A stretch of 64,000 nucleotides of DNA, taken from NCBI GenBank assembly GCA_022792945.1, contig JAAWBZ010000022.1:1-64000 (forward strand). Reading direction: 5' to 3'. The notes beneath the pieces were generated by a model. It was not told the DNA's origin, did not search any database, and was given only the letters and a program-made list of their open reading frames with translations. Below, piece after piece: positions 17,813 to 26,648 of the stretch (position 1 is its first letter; each line of letters begins with the position of its first letter). The translations under genes and the position numbers were made by a program. The DNA is from Oscillospiraceae bacterium (lineage in GTDB: Bacteria > Bacillota > Clostridia > Oscillospirales > Oscillospiraceae).

Positions 17813-19252
17813 ATGAGACTATCGAAACTGGAGGTTTTGACACATGAGGAGGTCCGGTTGGTCCACGGGGCGTCCTTGCGGGTCCTGGAGCGCTGCGGCG
17901 TCAAGGTTATGAGCGATGCGGTACTGGCGCTGCTGGCCGGGCATGGCGTGCAGGTGGACCGGGAGACGCGCATCTGCAAATTCCCGCCCAAGCTGGTGGA
18001 GGACTGCATCGCCAGCGCGCCGATGCAGTTTGACCTGTACGGCCGCAATGGGCAAAAGGCTATGACCGTCGGCGGCGGAACGCCCTGGTGCGCCTCGGGC
18101 CACAACGCGGTGTTCTGCATCAACCCTGGGACTCTGGAGCGGCGGTACGCCACGGTGCGGGACGTGGAGGAATTCGGGATTGTCTCGCAGTGGTGTGAAA
18201 ACATTGAGATCGTCGGCGTACCGCTCAATCCCATGGACGTCCCGGCCCGCAGCACGCTGCTGCACGCCGCGAAGGCCCTGCTGGAGACCACCACAAAGCC
18301 GCTGTTCCTCTCCACGGAGAGCTGCGGCATTGTGGAAAGCCTGCTGGAGATGCTTCGCGCCGCCGCCGGGCAGGCGGACATCGGAGAAAGGCCCAACGGC
18401 ATTCTCCAGCTCTCGCCCTCCAGCCCGCTCTTCTGGGAGGCCAGCGCGGCGGAGGGCGTGGCGGCGTGCGCCCGGGCCGGCGTGCCGCTGGTGATCCTCC
18501 CCGAGCCGATGAGCGGCGTCAGCGCGCCCTATTCCGTGGCGGGCCTGCTGACTGAGCACAATGCGGAGCTGCTCAGCGGCCTGGTCATTGCGCAGCTGGC
18601 GCGGCCCGGGACACCGGTGATCTACGGCAGCTCCTGGACCACCTACGATATGCGCGCCTCCAGCGCCCGGATCGGCAGTCCCGAGAGCACGCTGCTGCGG
18701 ATTGCGGGCCAGCAGATGGCCGGATTCTACCAGCTCCCGTCCCACACCACTGCGACCAACACCGACTCCAACGCCCACGACGAGCACCACGCCTGGGAGT
18801 CGGTCCTCAGCAATCTGGCGGCGATGGACGCCGGCAACGACATTGTCATGAACTCGGGCATGTTTGCCGGCGGCCTGACCACCAGCCTCGAGCAGCTGAT
18901 CCTGGATAACGAGGTCAACGGCATCATTCGCCGCCTGATGCGGGGCATCCGGGTGGACGCCGATACCGTAGCGGCGGAGGTTATCGAGCAGGTGGGTCCG
19001 GCGGGGAATTTCCTCATGGAGGACCACACGCTGGACGGCCTTTACGGAGATGAGTTCTACGAGCCAACGCTGCGTCTGAACCTGCAATATGATTCCTGGA
19101 TGGCTGACGGCGCGCCTACGGTGGACCGCGTGGCGGGCCGCAAGGCAGAGGAGATCCTGACGCGCGGCAATCCCGTGGCGCCGGCCCCGGCGCTGGTGCG
19201 GCGGCTGGATGAGATCATCCGGGCTTTTGAGGCGCGGACGGACAGGGAATAG
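17813..19252 (+). CDS. MttB-family (trimethylamine methyltransferase-like) protein, non-pyrrolysine
   Basis: A TIM-barrel corrinoid-dependent methyltransferase family member of 479 residues. Members move a methyl group from a quaternary or tertiary amine to a cobalamin protein; the glycine-betaine enzyme MtgB is of the class lacking pyrrolysine. No in-frame TAG interrupts this gene, so it is also of that class. The body resembles the family throughout (EEFGIVSQWCENIEIVGVP, HTTATNTDSNAHDEHHAWES). The start ATG 17813 lies six bases after GGAGGG. No corrinoid-protein or activating-enzyme gene is adjacent, which is unusual. It is the last intact gene of a sugar-importer operon, so the substrate may be a methylated compound carried by that importer; this is inference. 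Confidence 0.82.
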   Translation: MRLSKLEVLTHEEVRLVHGASLRVLERCGVKVMSDAVLALLAGHGVQVDRETRICKFPPKLVEDCIASAPMQFDLYGRNGQKAMTVGGGTPWCASGHNAVFCINPGTLERRYATVRDVEEFGIVSQWCENIEIVGVPLNPMDVPARSTLLHAAKALLETTTKPLFLSTESCGIVESLLEMLRAAAGQADIGERPNGILQLSPSSPLFWEASAAEGVAACARAGVPLVILPEPMSGVSAPYSVAGLLTEHNAELLSGLVIAQLARPGTPVIYGSSWTTYDMRASSARIGSPESTLLRIAGQQMAGFYQLPSHTTATNTDSNAHDEHHAWESVLSNLAAMDAGNDIVMNSGMFAGGLTTSLEQLILDNEVNGIIRRLMRGIRVDADTVAAEVIEQVGPAGNFLMEDHTLDGLYGDEFYEPTLRLNLQYDSWMADGAPTVDRVAGRKAEEILTRGNPVAPAPALVRRLDEIIRAFEARTDRE

Positions 19253-19391
19253 CGCTGGAATGTGCAGCCATCTTTGGACAATCGTCTGTCCGGCCAGAAA
19301 AAAGGGCTGTAGTTCGCGCGAAATCGTGCCATAATAAAAGAGGGAAAATTCCCCAAAAGAAATTGTTGCTTGGCAGGAAGGGGATTTTGCA

Positions 19392-19625
19392 ATGTTCAAA
19401 TCTTATGTGGGTACTAGCACAAATCCGGCTCCAAGATCAGCAGGAAGGGAAGCGGCGGCAGTGAAGGCGGCGGACCTCAAGGAGGGCTTCGTCTACGCCG
19501 GCTGCGACTGCAACGTGCCGGAGGTCCTCGCGGCCATGGGCGGAGCGCTTCCGGGCGTCCCGCTGTTCGGCAACACCAGCTTTACAGGCATCATCACCCA
19601 GGACGGGTATAGTGGAGCGGGATAA
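19392..19625 (+). pseudogene. FIST-domain protein, N-terminal remnant
   Basis: The 77-codon frame starts with MFKSYVGTSTNP, continues with RSAGREAA and reaches GVPLFGNTSFTGIITQDGY, which matches the beginning of a FIST sensory domain (normally 350 residues or more). It stops abruptly where aldehyde-dehydrogenase sequence begins in another frame, so the rest has been lost by deletion. A good ribosome site (AGGAAGGGG) precedes the ATG, so a short product may still be made. The gap 19253-19391 has only a weak -10-like CATAAT at 19330. Confidence 0.65.
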
Positions 19626-20190
19626 GGAGGACCTGGCGCGGACCCTCTCCAACGAGACCGGCAAGTGCATCACCGAGGCCCGGGCCGAGATCGGCAATAT
19701 TCCCATTGCTTTCAAGGCCTTCTCCGAGCGGGCCAAGCACTTCTGCGGCCAGACCATCCCCTTCAACTTCCCCTGCGACCTCTTCGACCAGAAGGTGGCC
19801 CCGGCGCTGCTGACCGGCAACGACGCGTTCTATGATCCCATCGTCATCGGCGACGTGCCCAAGACCGCGGACGTGGCCAAGGACATGGAGATCTTCGGGC
19901 CGGTGGTGCCCATCCTCGCCTTTAAGACCGAGGAGGAGGCCCTGGAGATCGCCAACGCCTCCAAGTTCGGCCTCTGCGGCTTCATGTTCTCCGAGAACAT
20001 GAGGACTGCCGCCCGGGTGGCCAACGCCCTGGAGTGCGGCGGCGCGGTGATCAACGGCGCCAGCTTCTTCCGATGCCCTTCGGCGGCTGCAAGCACTCCG
20101 GCATCGGCACCGATGGCGTCCTCTCCGCCTTCAGCGAGATGACCCATACCAAGAGCATCGTGCTCAAGAACATCCTCGGCAAAAAAACGC
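19612..20190 (+). pseudogene. Aldehyde dehydrogenase remnant, internally deleted and frameshifted
   Basis: From 19612 the frame reads VERDKEDLARTLSNETGK, a piece from the N-terminal half of an aldehyde dehydrogenase. At about 19825 it jumps to DAFYDPIVIGDVPK and then IFGPVVPILAFKTEEEAL from the C-terminal half, so the middle with the catalytic Cys and Glu is missing. Near 20072 the family sequence switches frame: the NGAS segment is followed, one frame over, by MPFGGCKHSGIGTDG and TKSIVLKNIL, the normal end of such enzymes. No native stop is seen before the terminator at 20197. The gene cannot encode an active enzyme. Confidence 0.8.
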
Positions 20191-20196
20191 AGATCA

Positions 20197-20225
20197 GCCG
20201 CCGCGGCGTGTCCGCGGCGGCTTTT
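20197..20225 (+). terminator. Terminator after the aldehyde-dehydrogenase remnant
   Basis: Perfect 10-bp stem (GCCGCCGCGG with CCGCGGCGGC) around CGTGT, followed by TTTT. Confidence 0.82.
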
Positions 20226-20232
20226 GCGCGCC

Positions 20233-20261
20233 TTGCGCCGAGGTGGTCGGTGTGTTATAAT
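20233..20261 (+). promoter_or_regulatory. Promoter of pucR-family gene
   Basis: TTGCGC (20233-20238) and TATAAT (20256-20261), 17-base spacer, about 100 bases before the PucR-family start. Confidence 0.65.
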
Positions 20262-20364
20262 GGAAAAAAGCAGAGCTGCCTGTTGCCGCTGCTGGCGGGC
20301 GTCCGCGGCGGCGTTTGGGGCGATACCAGCGGTATTTTGAGCGGATCGGAAAGGTGGTGGGCGC

Positions 20365-21909
20365 ATGAGCGTCACGGTGACGGATATCCTGGGCTTTCCC
20401 TGCATGCAGGGCGCGCGGGTGGCGGCAGGGGCCGGCGGGCTGGGGAAGGTGGTGACGTCGGTGACGGTGCTGGAGTATGCCCAGCCGACGCCGCTGCTGA
20501 ACGAATTGTATGAAAACAACGAGTTTTACGGCGGCGAGCTGGTGATCACCGCCTTTGCCGGCGTCGCGGACAGCGTATCGCTTCAGTGCGACAACCTGCG
20601 GCGGCTGGCGGCGGCCGGGGAGGTGGGGCTGATCCTCTACTATGTGGGCATCCTGCTGCCGGCGGTGGCGCCGGAGCTGGTGGAGCTGGCCGACGCGCTG
20701 GACTTTGTGCTGATCGTCATGCCGGAGCGGCGGCTGGACCTGCGCTACAGCGAGGTGATCTGCGAGGTGATGGAGGCCGTGGTCCGGGACCGGGACAACG
20801 CCGCCTCGCTCTCCAGCGACGTCCTGACCCAGATGGTGCGGCTGCGGGAGCACCAGCGGACCGTGGACAGCGTGCTCCGGATGGTGCGCGACCAGACCCA
20901 CGCCTCGCTGCTGCTCACTGACGGGACCGGCCATGTGCTGGGGCAGGCGGCGTGGCCGCTGTCCATGGAGCTGCGGCTGGAGCGCCTGCCCGCGGCCCCC
21001 ATGACCGCCCTGCCGGGGGGCCGCACGGTTTGGCGCTGCCCGCTGGACAGCGGGGAGCTCTACCTCATCAAGGACGGCACGCCCCTGCGCCGGGAGACCG
21101 TGAGCCAGGCGGCGGACGTGGTGCGCCTGGCGGTGAACCTGTGGGGCGGCCGGCAGGCGGGCGCGCAGATGTCGGAGCTGGTGCGGGCCATCCTGCGGGA
21201 CGAGCCGATGAAAATGCGCCGTCTGGCGGAGCTGTTCCACATCCCCGTGGAGGAAATGCACGCCATGTGGGTCCTCCGGTGTCCCGACGGACAGCAGCGG
21301 CTCCGGGCGCTCACCTGCCTGCGGGAGGGGCTGGAGCCCCAGTGCCGCACGGTGGTGGCCGACTGCTGTGAGGACTGCGCGGTGGCCTTCCTGGCATGGC
21401 CCGGGCGCGGCGCGGACGCTGGCCGCCTGGCCCAGGATGTGCTGGAGCAGCTGGGCGTCCCGGAGGCGACCATCACCCGCTGCCATCAGCTGCGGGACAC
21501 GGCGGCGGTCCGCCAGGCGTTTTTGCTGCACCAGGAGCACTGGCGCGACGCCCGGTGCATTTGGCCAAAGAGACAAAGCTACACCTACCAGGATCTCTGC
21601 TACGCGGCCGACTGCCGCCGGGTGGTGGAGGCGGGGGAGACGGCGCTCCACGCGGCCTCGGGCCTCCTGGACCCGCTGCGGGGGGAGAAGGAGGGGGAGG
21701 GCCTGCTGGAGACCCTGTGCTGCTGCCTTTTGGATGCCGCCGGGCGGGCGGCGGTGTGCGCGGAGCTGCTGCATGTCCACAAAAACACGATCAAATACCG
21801 TCTGGAGCGCATCTCCCTGCTGCTGAGCTTGGATCTGCGCAGCGAGCCGGAGCGGTTCTACCTTTACCGCGCCGCCGCCCTGGAGCGGCTGCTGGCCCAG
21901 GCGCGGTGA
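20365..21909 (+). CDS. PucR-family transcriptional regulator
   Basis: A 514-residue regulator with the PucR N-terminal domain (residues about 5-130: VTDILGFPCMQGARVAAG and TAFAGVADS) and a C-terminal helix-turn-helix of the PucR/CdaR type, ending with ELLHVHKNTIKYRLERISLL. Members respond to purine-catabolic intermediates or related metabolites and usually control neighbouring transport and catabolic genes. Directly downstream lie an NCS1 permease, a DUF917 protein and a hydantoinase-A-like protein, which is the kind of set such regulators control. An AAAGGTGG site precedes the ATG. Confidence 0.88.
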   Translation: MSVTVTDILGFPCMQGARVAAGAGGLGKVVTSVTVLEYAQPTPLLNELYENNEFYGGELVITAFAGVADSVSLQCDNLRRLAAAGEVGLILYYVGILLPAVAPELVELADALDFVLIVMPERRLDLRYSEVICEVMEAVVRDRDNAASLSSDVLTQMVRLREHQRTVDSVLRMVRDQTHASLLLTDGTGHVLGQAAWPLSMELRLERLPAAPMTALPGGRTVWRCPLDSGELYLIKDGTPLRRETVSQAADVVRLAVNLWGGRQAGAQMSELVRAILRDEPMKMRRLAELFHIPVEEMHAMWVLRCPDGQQRLRALTCLREGLEPQCRTVVADCCEDCAVAFLAWPGRGADAGRLAQDVLEQLGVPEATITRCHQLRDTAAVRQAFLLHQEHWRDARCIWPKRQSYTYQDLCYAADCRRVVEAGETALHAASGLLDPLRGEKEGEGLLETLCCCLLDAAGRAAVCAELLHVHKNTIKYRLERISLLLSLDLRSEPERFYLYRAAALERLLAQAR

Positions 21910-21971
21910 GCGCGAAGGGGGTTTTGTCCAAATGGACAAATAATGCGGGGCGAATTTTTGCCGGCGGAACA

Positions 21972-22000
21972 TTTACTTCAACGTTTTAAAGCGATATAAT
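21972..22000 (+). promoter_or_regulatory. Promoter of the permease/DUF917/hydantoinase operon
   Basis: TTTACT (21972-21977) and TATAAT (21995-22000), 17-base spacer. Overlapping the end of the -10 box and running to the ribosome site is an inverted repeat, TGTGACA ... TGTCACA, with arms at about 22000-22006 and 22024-22029, which could be a regulator site. Confidence 0.65.
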
Positions 22001-22031
22001 GTGACATATTTCCAAGAAGAAGGTGTCACAT

Positions 22032-23348
22032 ATGCAAAACAACGAGCAAGGCTTTGAGATCCGCCCAGAGCAGCGGCAGAGCTGGGGCTCCATCGCCATG
22101 GTCTGGGCCGGCGGCATGATCTGCGTGCCGTGCCTGATGGTGGGCGGCGTGCTGTCCTCGGGCGGGCTCTCCCTGTGGGAGATTATTGTCTCCATTCTCA
22201 TTGGCTACGGCCTGATCTGCGCGTACATGATCTGCATCGGCATGCAGGCCTGCGACACGGGCCTCCCGGTGTCTGTCCTGGCCGAAAGCGCGCTGGGCAG
22301 GCAGGGCGCGCGGTTCATCATCAGTACGCTGATCGCCATCGCCTGTATCGGCTGGTTCGGCATCCAGTCAGCCACCTGCGGCGGCGCGTTTGCCTCCATG
22401 CTCTCGTCCATGCTGGGCAAGGGCGCGCCCGGCGCGGTGATGGTGGCGGTCTGCTCCATCGTCTGGGGCGTCATCATGCTGGTGACGGCCTGTGCGGGCT
22501 TCAAGGGCCTCAAATGGCTCAACTACATCGCCGTGCCCCTGCTGGTCATCGTCTGCCTCTATGGCTTGATCGCCGGCTTCGCCAGGAATAACGGCGGCGC
22601 GGCGCTGTCGGCCTATGCGCCGGCGCAGTCGGCGGGGGTGGTGTTCGGCGTGTCCATGACGGTGGCCTCCTTCGCCCTGGGCGGCGTCATCTCGGCGGAC
22701 TACTGCCGCTTCGCCAAGAGCCGCGCGGACGTGGTCAAGTCCTCCCTGGTGGGCGTGATCCCGGCGGGCCTCTTCATGCTGCTGATGGGCGCGGTGATGA
22801 GCATCGTCACCGGCCAGTACGATATCTCCGCCATCCTGGCGAGCCTGGGCGTGCCGGTGTTCGGCCTGATCGCCCTGGTGCTGGCCACCTGGACCACCAA
22901 CGTCACCAACGCCTACTCCGGCGGCCTGGCCCTGTCGAATCTGCTGGGCCTTGACGAGAAGAAATTCAAGATCACCACCGGCATCGCCGGCGGTGTGGGC
23001 ACGCTGCTGGCGGCCTTCGGCCTCCTGGGTGCGTTCCAGGGCTTCCTGTCCCTGATGTCGGCCCTGATCCCGCCCCTGGCCGGTGTGCTGATCGCCGACT
23101 ACTGGATCATCCGCCGCGGTGACAAGACCCGGGTGATCCGCAAGGACGGCTTTGCGGCGGCGGGCGTCGTGGCGTTCCTGGTGGGAGCGCTGGCGGCGTG
23201 CATCACCGGCGGCACCTTCGCCTCGTTCCCGGCGCTGGCGTCGGTGGGCTTCCTCAACATGCCCTTCTTCGTCGGCCCGGTCAACGGCATCGTGCTGTCT
23301 CTGGCGGTCTACGTGGTGCTGGCGAAGCTGACGAAGGTGGAGGCCTGA
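22032..23348 (+). CDS. NCS1-family nucleobase/cytosine-type permease
   Basis: A polytopic inner-membrane transporter of 438 residues from the CodB/NCS1 family, which imports cytosine, purines, hydantoins or allantoin. About twelve hydrophobic segments are visible. Family features include SWGSIAMVWAGGMICVP near the N-terminus, ASFALGGVISADYCRFAKS in the middle and PPLAGVLIADYWIIRRGD near residue 350. ATG 22032 is eight bases after AGAAGG; an upstream GTG at 22023 would overlap that site. The DUF917 gene starts 28 bases after its stop, so they are co-transcribed. Confidence 0.9.
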   Translation: MQNNEQGFEIRPEQRQSWGSIAMVWAGGMICVPCLMVGGVLSSGGLSLWEIIVSILIGYGLICAYMICIGMQACDTGLPVSVLAESALGRQGARFIISTLIAIACIGWFGIQSATCGGAFASMLSSMLGKGAPGAVMVAVCSIVWGVIMLVTACAGFKGLKWLNYIAVPLLVIVCLYGLIAGFARNNGGAALSAYAPAQSAGVVFGVSMTVASFALGGVISADYCRFAKSRADVVKSSLVGVIPAGLFMLLMGAVMSIVTGQYDISAILASLGVPVFGLIALVLATWTTNVTNAYSGGLALSNLLGLDEKKFKITTGIAGGVGTLLAAFGLLGAFQGFLSLMSALIPPLAGVLIADYWIIRRGDKTRVIRKDGFAAAGVVAFLVGALAACITGGTFASFPALASVGFLNMPFFVGPVNGIVLSLAVYVVLAKLTKVEA

Positions 23349-23376
23349 AATTCAAAAAATATAAGGAGTGTTATCC

Positions 23377-24477
23377 TTGCGAAAGATTGGAATCCAAGAG
23401 ATCGAGGACATCGCCCTGGGCGCGGCCCTTTTGGGAGCCGGCGGCGGCGGTGACCCCTATATCGGCAAGCTGGTGGCCATCAGCGCGGTGCAGGCCTGCG
23501 GCCCGGTGACGCTGCTGGACCCGGAGGAGGTGCCGGACGACGCCCTCCTGGTGCCCATCGCCATGATGGGCGCGCCCACGGTGCTGATGGAGAAGGCCAC
23601 CGGCGGCGACGAGTACCGGGTGCTCTATGAGACGGTCTCCGCGTTCTTCGGCAGGCCCGTTTTCGCCTTCATGCCCATGGAGGCCGGCGGCGTCAACTCC
23701 ATGCTGCCCATTGCGGCGGCGGCCCGGCTGGGCCTGCCGCTGGTGGACTGCGACGGCATGGGCCGGGCCTTTCCGGAGCTGCAGATGGTCACGTTCACCA
23801 TCGGCGGCGCGTCCGCCACGCCCATGGCGCTGGTGGACGAGAAGGGCAACTCCACCATTTTCCGCACTGTCACTAACAAGTGGACTGAGGAGCTGGCCCG
23901 GGCGGTCACCATGGCCTGCGGCGGCTCGGTGTCCATCTCCCTCTACCCCATGGACGGGAAGATGATGAAAAGCTACGGTGTCCACGGCATCATCACCCGC
24001 AGTGAGACCCTGGGCTCGGCCATCCGCCGGGTCAAGGAGGCCGCGGACCAGACCCCAGAGGAGGCGTTCCTCTCCATCACCGGCGGCTTCCGCCTGTTCC
24101 GCGGCAAGATCGGCGACGTGCGCCGGGAGGTCCGCGGCGGCTTCAACTTCGGCAAGGTCGTCCTGGAGGGCATCGGGGAATACCGGGGCAAGACCGGGGC
24201 TGTGGAGTTCCAGAACGAAAACCTCACCGCCTCGGTGGAGGGCGAGCTGCTGGCCACCACGCCGGATCTCATCTGCCTGGTGGATACGGAGACCTTTATT
24301 CCGGTGCCCACCGACGCGCTGAAATACGGCAAGCGCGTGATGGTGGTGGGCCTTCCGTGCTTCCCGCTGTGGCGGACGCCGGAGGGCCTGGCCCTGGTGG
24401 GGCCGCGCTATTTCGGCGTAGACACCGACTACATCCCCCTGGAGGAGCGCTGCAAAGGAGGGCGGGCCAATGTATAA
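23377..24477 (+). CDS. DUF917 family protein
   Basis: A protein of about 366 residues matching DUF917 throughout: GAALLGAGGGGDPYIGK at the start, VDCDGMGRAFPELQM in the middle and VPTDALKYGKRVMVVGLP near the end. Members commonly lie beside, or are fused to, hydantoinase-A-like proteins; the biochemical role is not firmly known to me. The start is TTG 23377, with AAGGAG eight bases upstream (23363-23368); no ATG is available in that position. It overlaps the next gene by eight bases, suggesting translational coupling and a joint function. Confidence 0.86.
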   Translation: MRKIGIQEIEDIALGAALLGAGGGGDPYIGKLVAISAVQACGPVTLLDPEEVPDDALLVPIAMMGAPTVLMEKATGGDEYRVLYETVSAFFGRPVFAFMPMEAGGVNSMLPIAAAARLGLPLVDCDGMGRAFPELQMVTFTIGGASATPMALVDEKGNSTIFRTVTNKWTEELARAVTMACGGSVSISLYPMDGKMMKSYGVHGIITRSETLGSAIRRVKEAADQTPEEAFLSITGGFRLFRGKIGDVRREVRGGFNFGKVVLEGIGEYRGKTGAVEFQNENLTASVEGELLATTPDLICLVDTETFIPVPTDALKYGKRVMVVGLPCFPLWRTPEGLALVGPRYFGVDTDYIPLEERCKGGRANV

Positions 24478-26023
24478 GCTGGGTATCGACGTGGGCGGCA
24501 CCAACACCGACGCCGTCCTGATCGATGAGGATCTGCGGGTCGTCGCCTCTGTCAAGCAGCACACCACCCCCGATGCCTACGACGGCATTTTGCAGGCTGT
24601 GCGCGCCGTGCTGGAGCAGTCCGGCGTGGACCGCGGCGAGATCGGCCAGGCCATGCTGGGCACCACCCAGTGCACCAACGCCATCGTGGAGCGGAAGCAC
24701 CTGGCGCCCATCGGCGTCCTGCGCATCGGCGCGCCGGCCACGCTGGGCATCCCGCTGATGGTGGACTGGGCCGAGGACCTCAAGAGCATCGCCGTGGACA
24801 CCGCCATCATCGGCGGCGGCTTTGAATACGACGGCAAGGAGCTGGCCCCCTTCGACCGCGAGGCCGCGGCGGACTTCTTCCGCGGGCTTCTGGCCAAGGG
24901 CGTGCAGTCCGTGGCTATTTCCTGTGTGTTCTCCACCATTCGCAGCGACCACGAGGTGGAGGCCGCGGCCCTCTGCCGCGAGATCATGGGTGAGAACGTC
25001 CATGTGTCCATCTCCAGCGAGATCGGCTCCATGGGCCTCATTGAGCGAGAGAACGCCACCATCCTTAACGCCGCGCTCTACCAGGTGGCCCGGTCCTTCA
25101 CCGAGGGCTTCGCCCGCTCCCTGGCTGACGAGGGCGTGACCAACGCGCGCATCTACCTCTCGCAGAACGACGGTACCCTGATGACCATGGAGTACGCCCG
25201 CCGTTATCCCATCCTGACCATCGCCTGCGGCCCCACCAACTCCATCCGGGGCGCCAGCTACCTCAGCCGGCTGAAAAACGCTGTGGTCATCGACGTGGGC
25301 GGCACTACCACCGACCTGGGCGTGATCCAGAACGGCTTTCCCCGGGAGTCCGGCGTGGCTGTGACCATCGGCGGCGTGCGCACCAACTTCCGGATGCCCG
25401 ACGTGGTGTCCATCGGCCTGGGCGGCGGCTCCATCGTCCGGCAGCGGCCCGGCGGCAGCGTGACTGTGGGTCCGGACTCGGTGGGCTACCGGATTACCGA
25501 GAAGGCGCTGTGCTTCGGCGGCGACGTGTGTACGGCCACGGATATCGCCGTCCGCCTGGGCATGGCGACGCTGGGCGACCCGGAAAAGGTGGCCCAGCTG
25601 GACGAGGCCTTCGCCAGGAAGGCACTGGACGTCATCCGCGCCCTGTGCGAGGACGCCGTTGACGCCATGAAGGTCTCCGCCGACGATGTGGACGTGATCC
25701 TGGTGGGCGGCGGCTCCATCATCCTGCCTGAGACGCTGGCAGGCGCCAGGAGCGTCGCCAAGCCGCGCGAGGGCGGCGTGGCCAACGCCATCGGTTCGGC
25801 CATCTCAAAGGTCAGCGGCACCTATGAGCAGCTGGTGGACTACCTGGAGGTCCCCCGGGAAGAGGCCCTCAGCCGCGCCAGAGCCGAGGCATCCCGCCTG
25901 GCCGCAGAGGCCGGTGCCATCCCTGGGACCGTCGAGATCATCGACGTGGAGGACGTCCCCCTGCAATACTATCCCGGCAACACCTGCCGCGTGAAGGTCA
26001 AGGCCGCCGGCGATCTGGCGTAA
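24470..26023 (+). CDS. Hydantoinase A/oxoprolinase-family protein
   Basis: A 517-residue member of the HyuA family, an ASKHA-fold enzyme that in characterised members hydrolyses N-methylhydantoin or 5-oxoproline with ATP. The N-terminal nucleotide motif GIDVGGTNTDAVLID (residues 4-18) and a second, VVIDVGGTTTDLGV (near residue 271), are intact, and GLGGGSIV and ILVGGGSIILPE follow. No HyuB partner is present; DUF917 takes its place, which is a known arrangement. The set with NCS1 and PucR suggests import and opening of a cyclic amide; the exact substrate is unknown. Confidence 0.87.
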   Translation: MYKLGIDVGGTNTDAVLIDEDLRVVASVKQHTTPDAYDGILQAVRAVLEQSGVDRGEIGQAMLGTTQCTNAIVERKHLAPIGVLRIGAPATLGIPLMVDWAEDLKSIAVDTAIIGGGFEYDGKELAPFDREAAADFFRGLLAKGVQSVAISCVFSTIRSDHEVEAAALCREIMGENVHVSISSEIGSMGLIERENATILNAALYQVARSFTEGFARSLADEGVTNARIYLSQNDGTLMTMEYARRYPILTIACGPTNSIRGASYLSRLKNAVVIDVGGTTTDLGVIQNGFPRESGVAVTIGGVRTNFRMPDVVSIGLGGGSIVRQRPGGSVTVGPDSVGYRITEKALCFGGDVCTATDIAVRLGMATLGDPEKVAQLDEAFARKALDVIRALCEDAVDAMKVSADDVDVILVGGGSIILPETLAGARSVAKPREGGVANAIGSAISKVSGTYEQLVDYLEVPREEALSRARAEASRLAAEAGAIPGTVEIIDVEDVPLQYYPGNTCRVKVKAAGDLA

Positions 26024-26030
26024 AGTGAAC

Positions 26031-26067
26031 AAAAAACGCCGCAGAGTGGTCTCCGCGGCGTTTTTTA
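26031..26067. terminator. Bidirectional terminator between convergent genes
   Basis: An A run, ACGCCGC, a 12-base loop region, GCGGCGT and a T run form a hairpin that can end transcripts from both sides: the hydantoinase operon and the membrane-protein gene on the minus strand. Confidence 0.85.
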
Positions 26068-26589
26068 CGGCCGTTTCCGCCGGTACAGGACCTCCAGCCG
26101 CCCCAGCACCTGGTCCAGCAGCAGGAAGGTGACGTTGCCGAGGATCAGCAGCGCCGCCGCCATCCCCCGGGAGTACCCGGCGAACTCCTCCGCCGCGGCG
26201 GAGAGCTGAAAGACGTGCAGGATCAGGGCGTACAGCGCCAGCACGGCGGCGGTGAACAGCGCGCACCGGACCACCGGCCGCAAAAGGCGGGGCAGGGCGG
26301 CCACGCGGGCGCGGGCGCAGGGGTACCAGCCGAGAAAGACATACAAAAGGGCAATTTCCTTGTCCGCGCACAGCAGCAGCGCCAGCAGCGACACCGCCCC
26401 ATACACCAGCAGCCCCGTCCCGGTCCCATGGCGGCACACCGCCGGGATCAGGCAGAGCATCGCCAGCACCGGGCAGAGGAACGTCGCCAGCGGGACCAGA
26501 CTGCCCAGGGACAAAATCAGCGCCGACACCGCCGCCGTCATGCCGCAGAGGGCCATGCGGCGGCTCTCCCGCCGGAATCGAGTCTCCAT
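26065..26589 (-). CDS. Small polytopic membrane protein, function unknown
   Basis: A 174-residue protein with about five or six hydrophobic helices (ALCGMTAAVSALILSLGSLV near the start, then ATFLCPVLAMLCLIPAV, and later ALLYVFLGWY and ALFTAAVLALYALILHVF). The opening pattern, RRMALCGMTAAVSALIL, resembles the first helix of ECF-type substrate-binding components and related membrane proteins, but I cannot assign a family. AGGAGG lies six bases before ATG 26589; a GTG directly before it is an alternative. It is monocistronic. Confidence 0.7.
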   Translation of the reverse strand: METRFRRESRRMALCGMTAAVSALILSLGSLVPLATFLCPVLAMLCLIPAVCRHGTGTGLLVYGAVSLLALLLCADKEIALLYVFLGWYPCARARVAALPRLLRPVVRCALFTAAVLALYALILHVFQLSAAAEEFAGYSRGMAAALLILGNVTFLLLDQVLGRLEVLYRRKRP

Positions 26590-26610
26590 CACGCGCCTCC
26601 TTTTGGGACC

Positions 26611-26640
26611 ATTGTAGCAGACCGCGGCGGTTTTTGTAAA
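26611..26640 (-). promoter_or_regulatory. Promoter of the small membrane protein gene
   Basis: On the minus strand TTTACA (26635-26640) and TACAAT (26611-26616) with an 18-base spacer. Confidence 0.6.
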
Positions 26641-26648
26641 GGCGGGGC

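Noticed and set aside
17813..19252. Possibility that the MttB-family gene encodes pyrrolysine
   Set aside because: No in-frame TAG occurs; the gene runs uninterrupted to full length, as in the glycine-betaine type.
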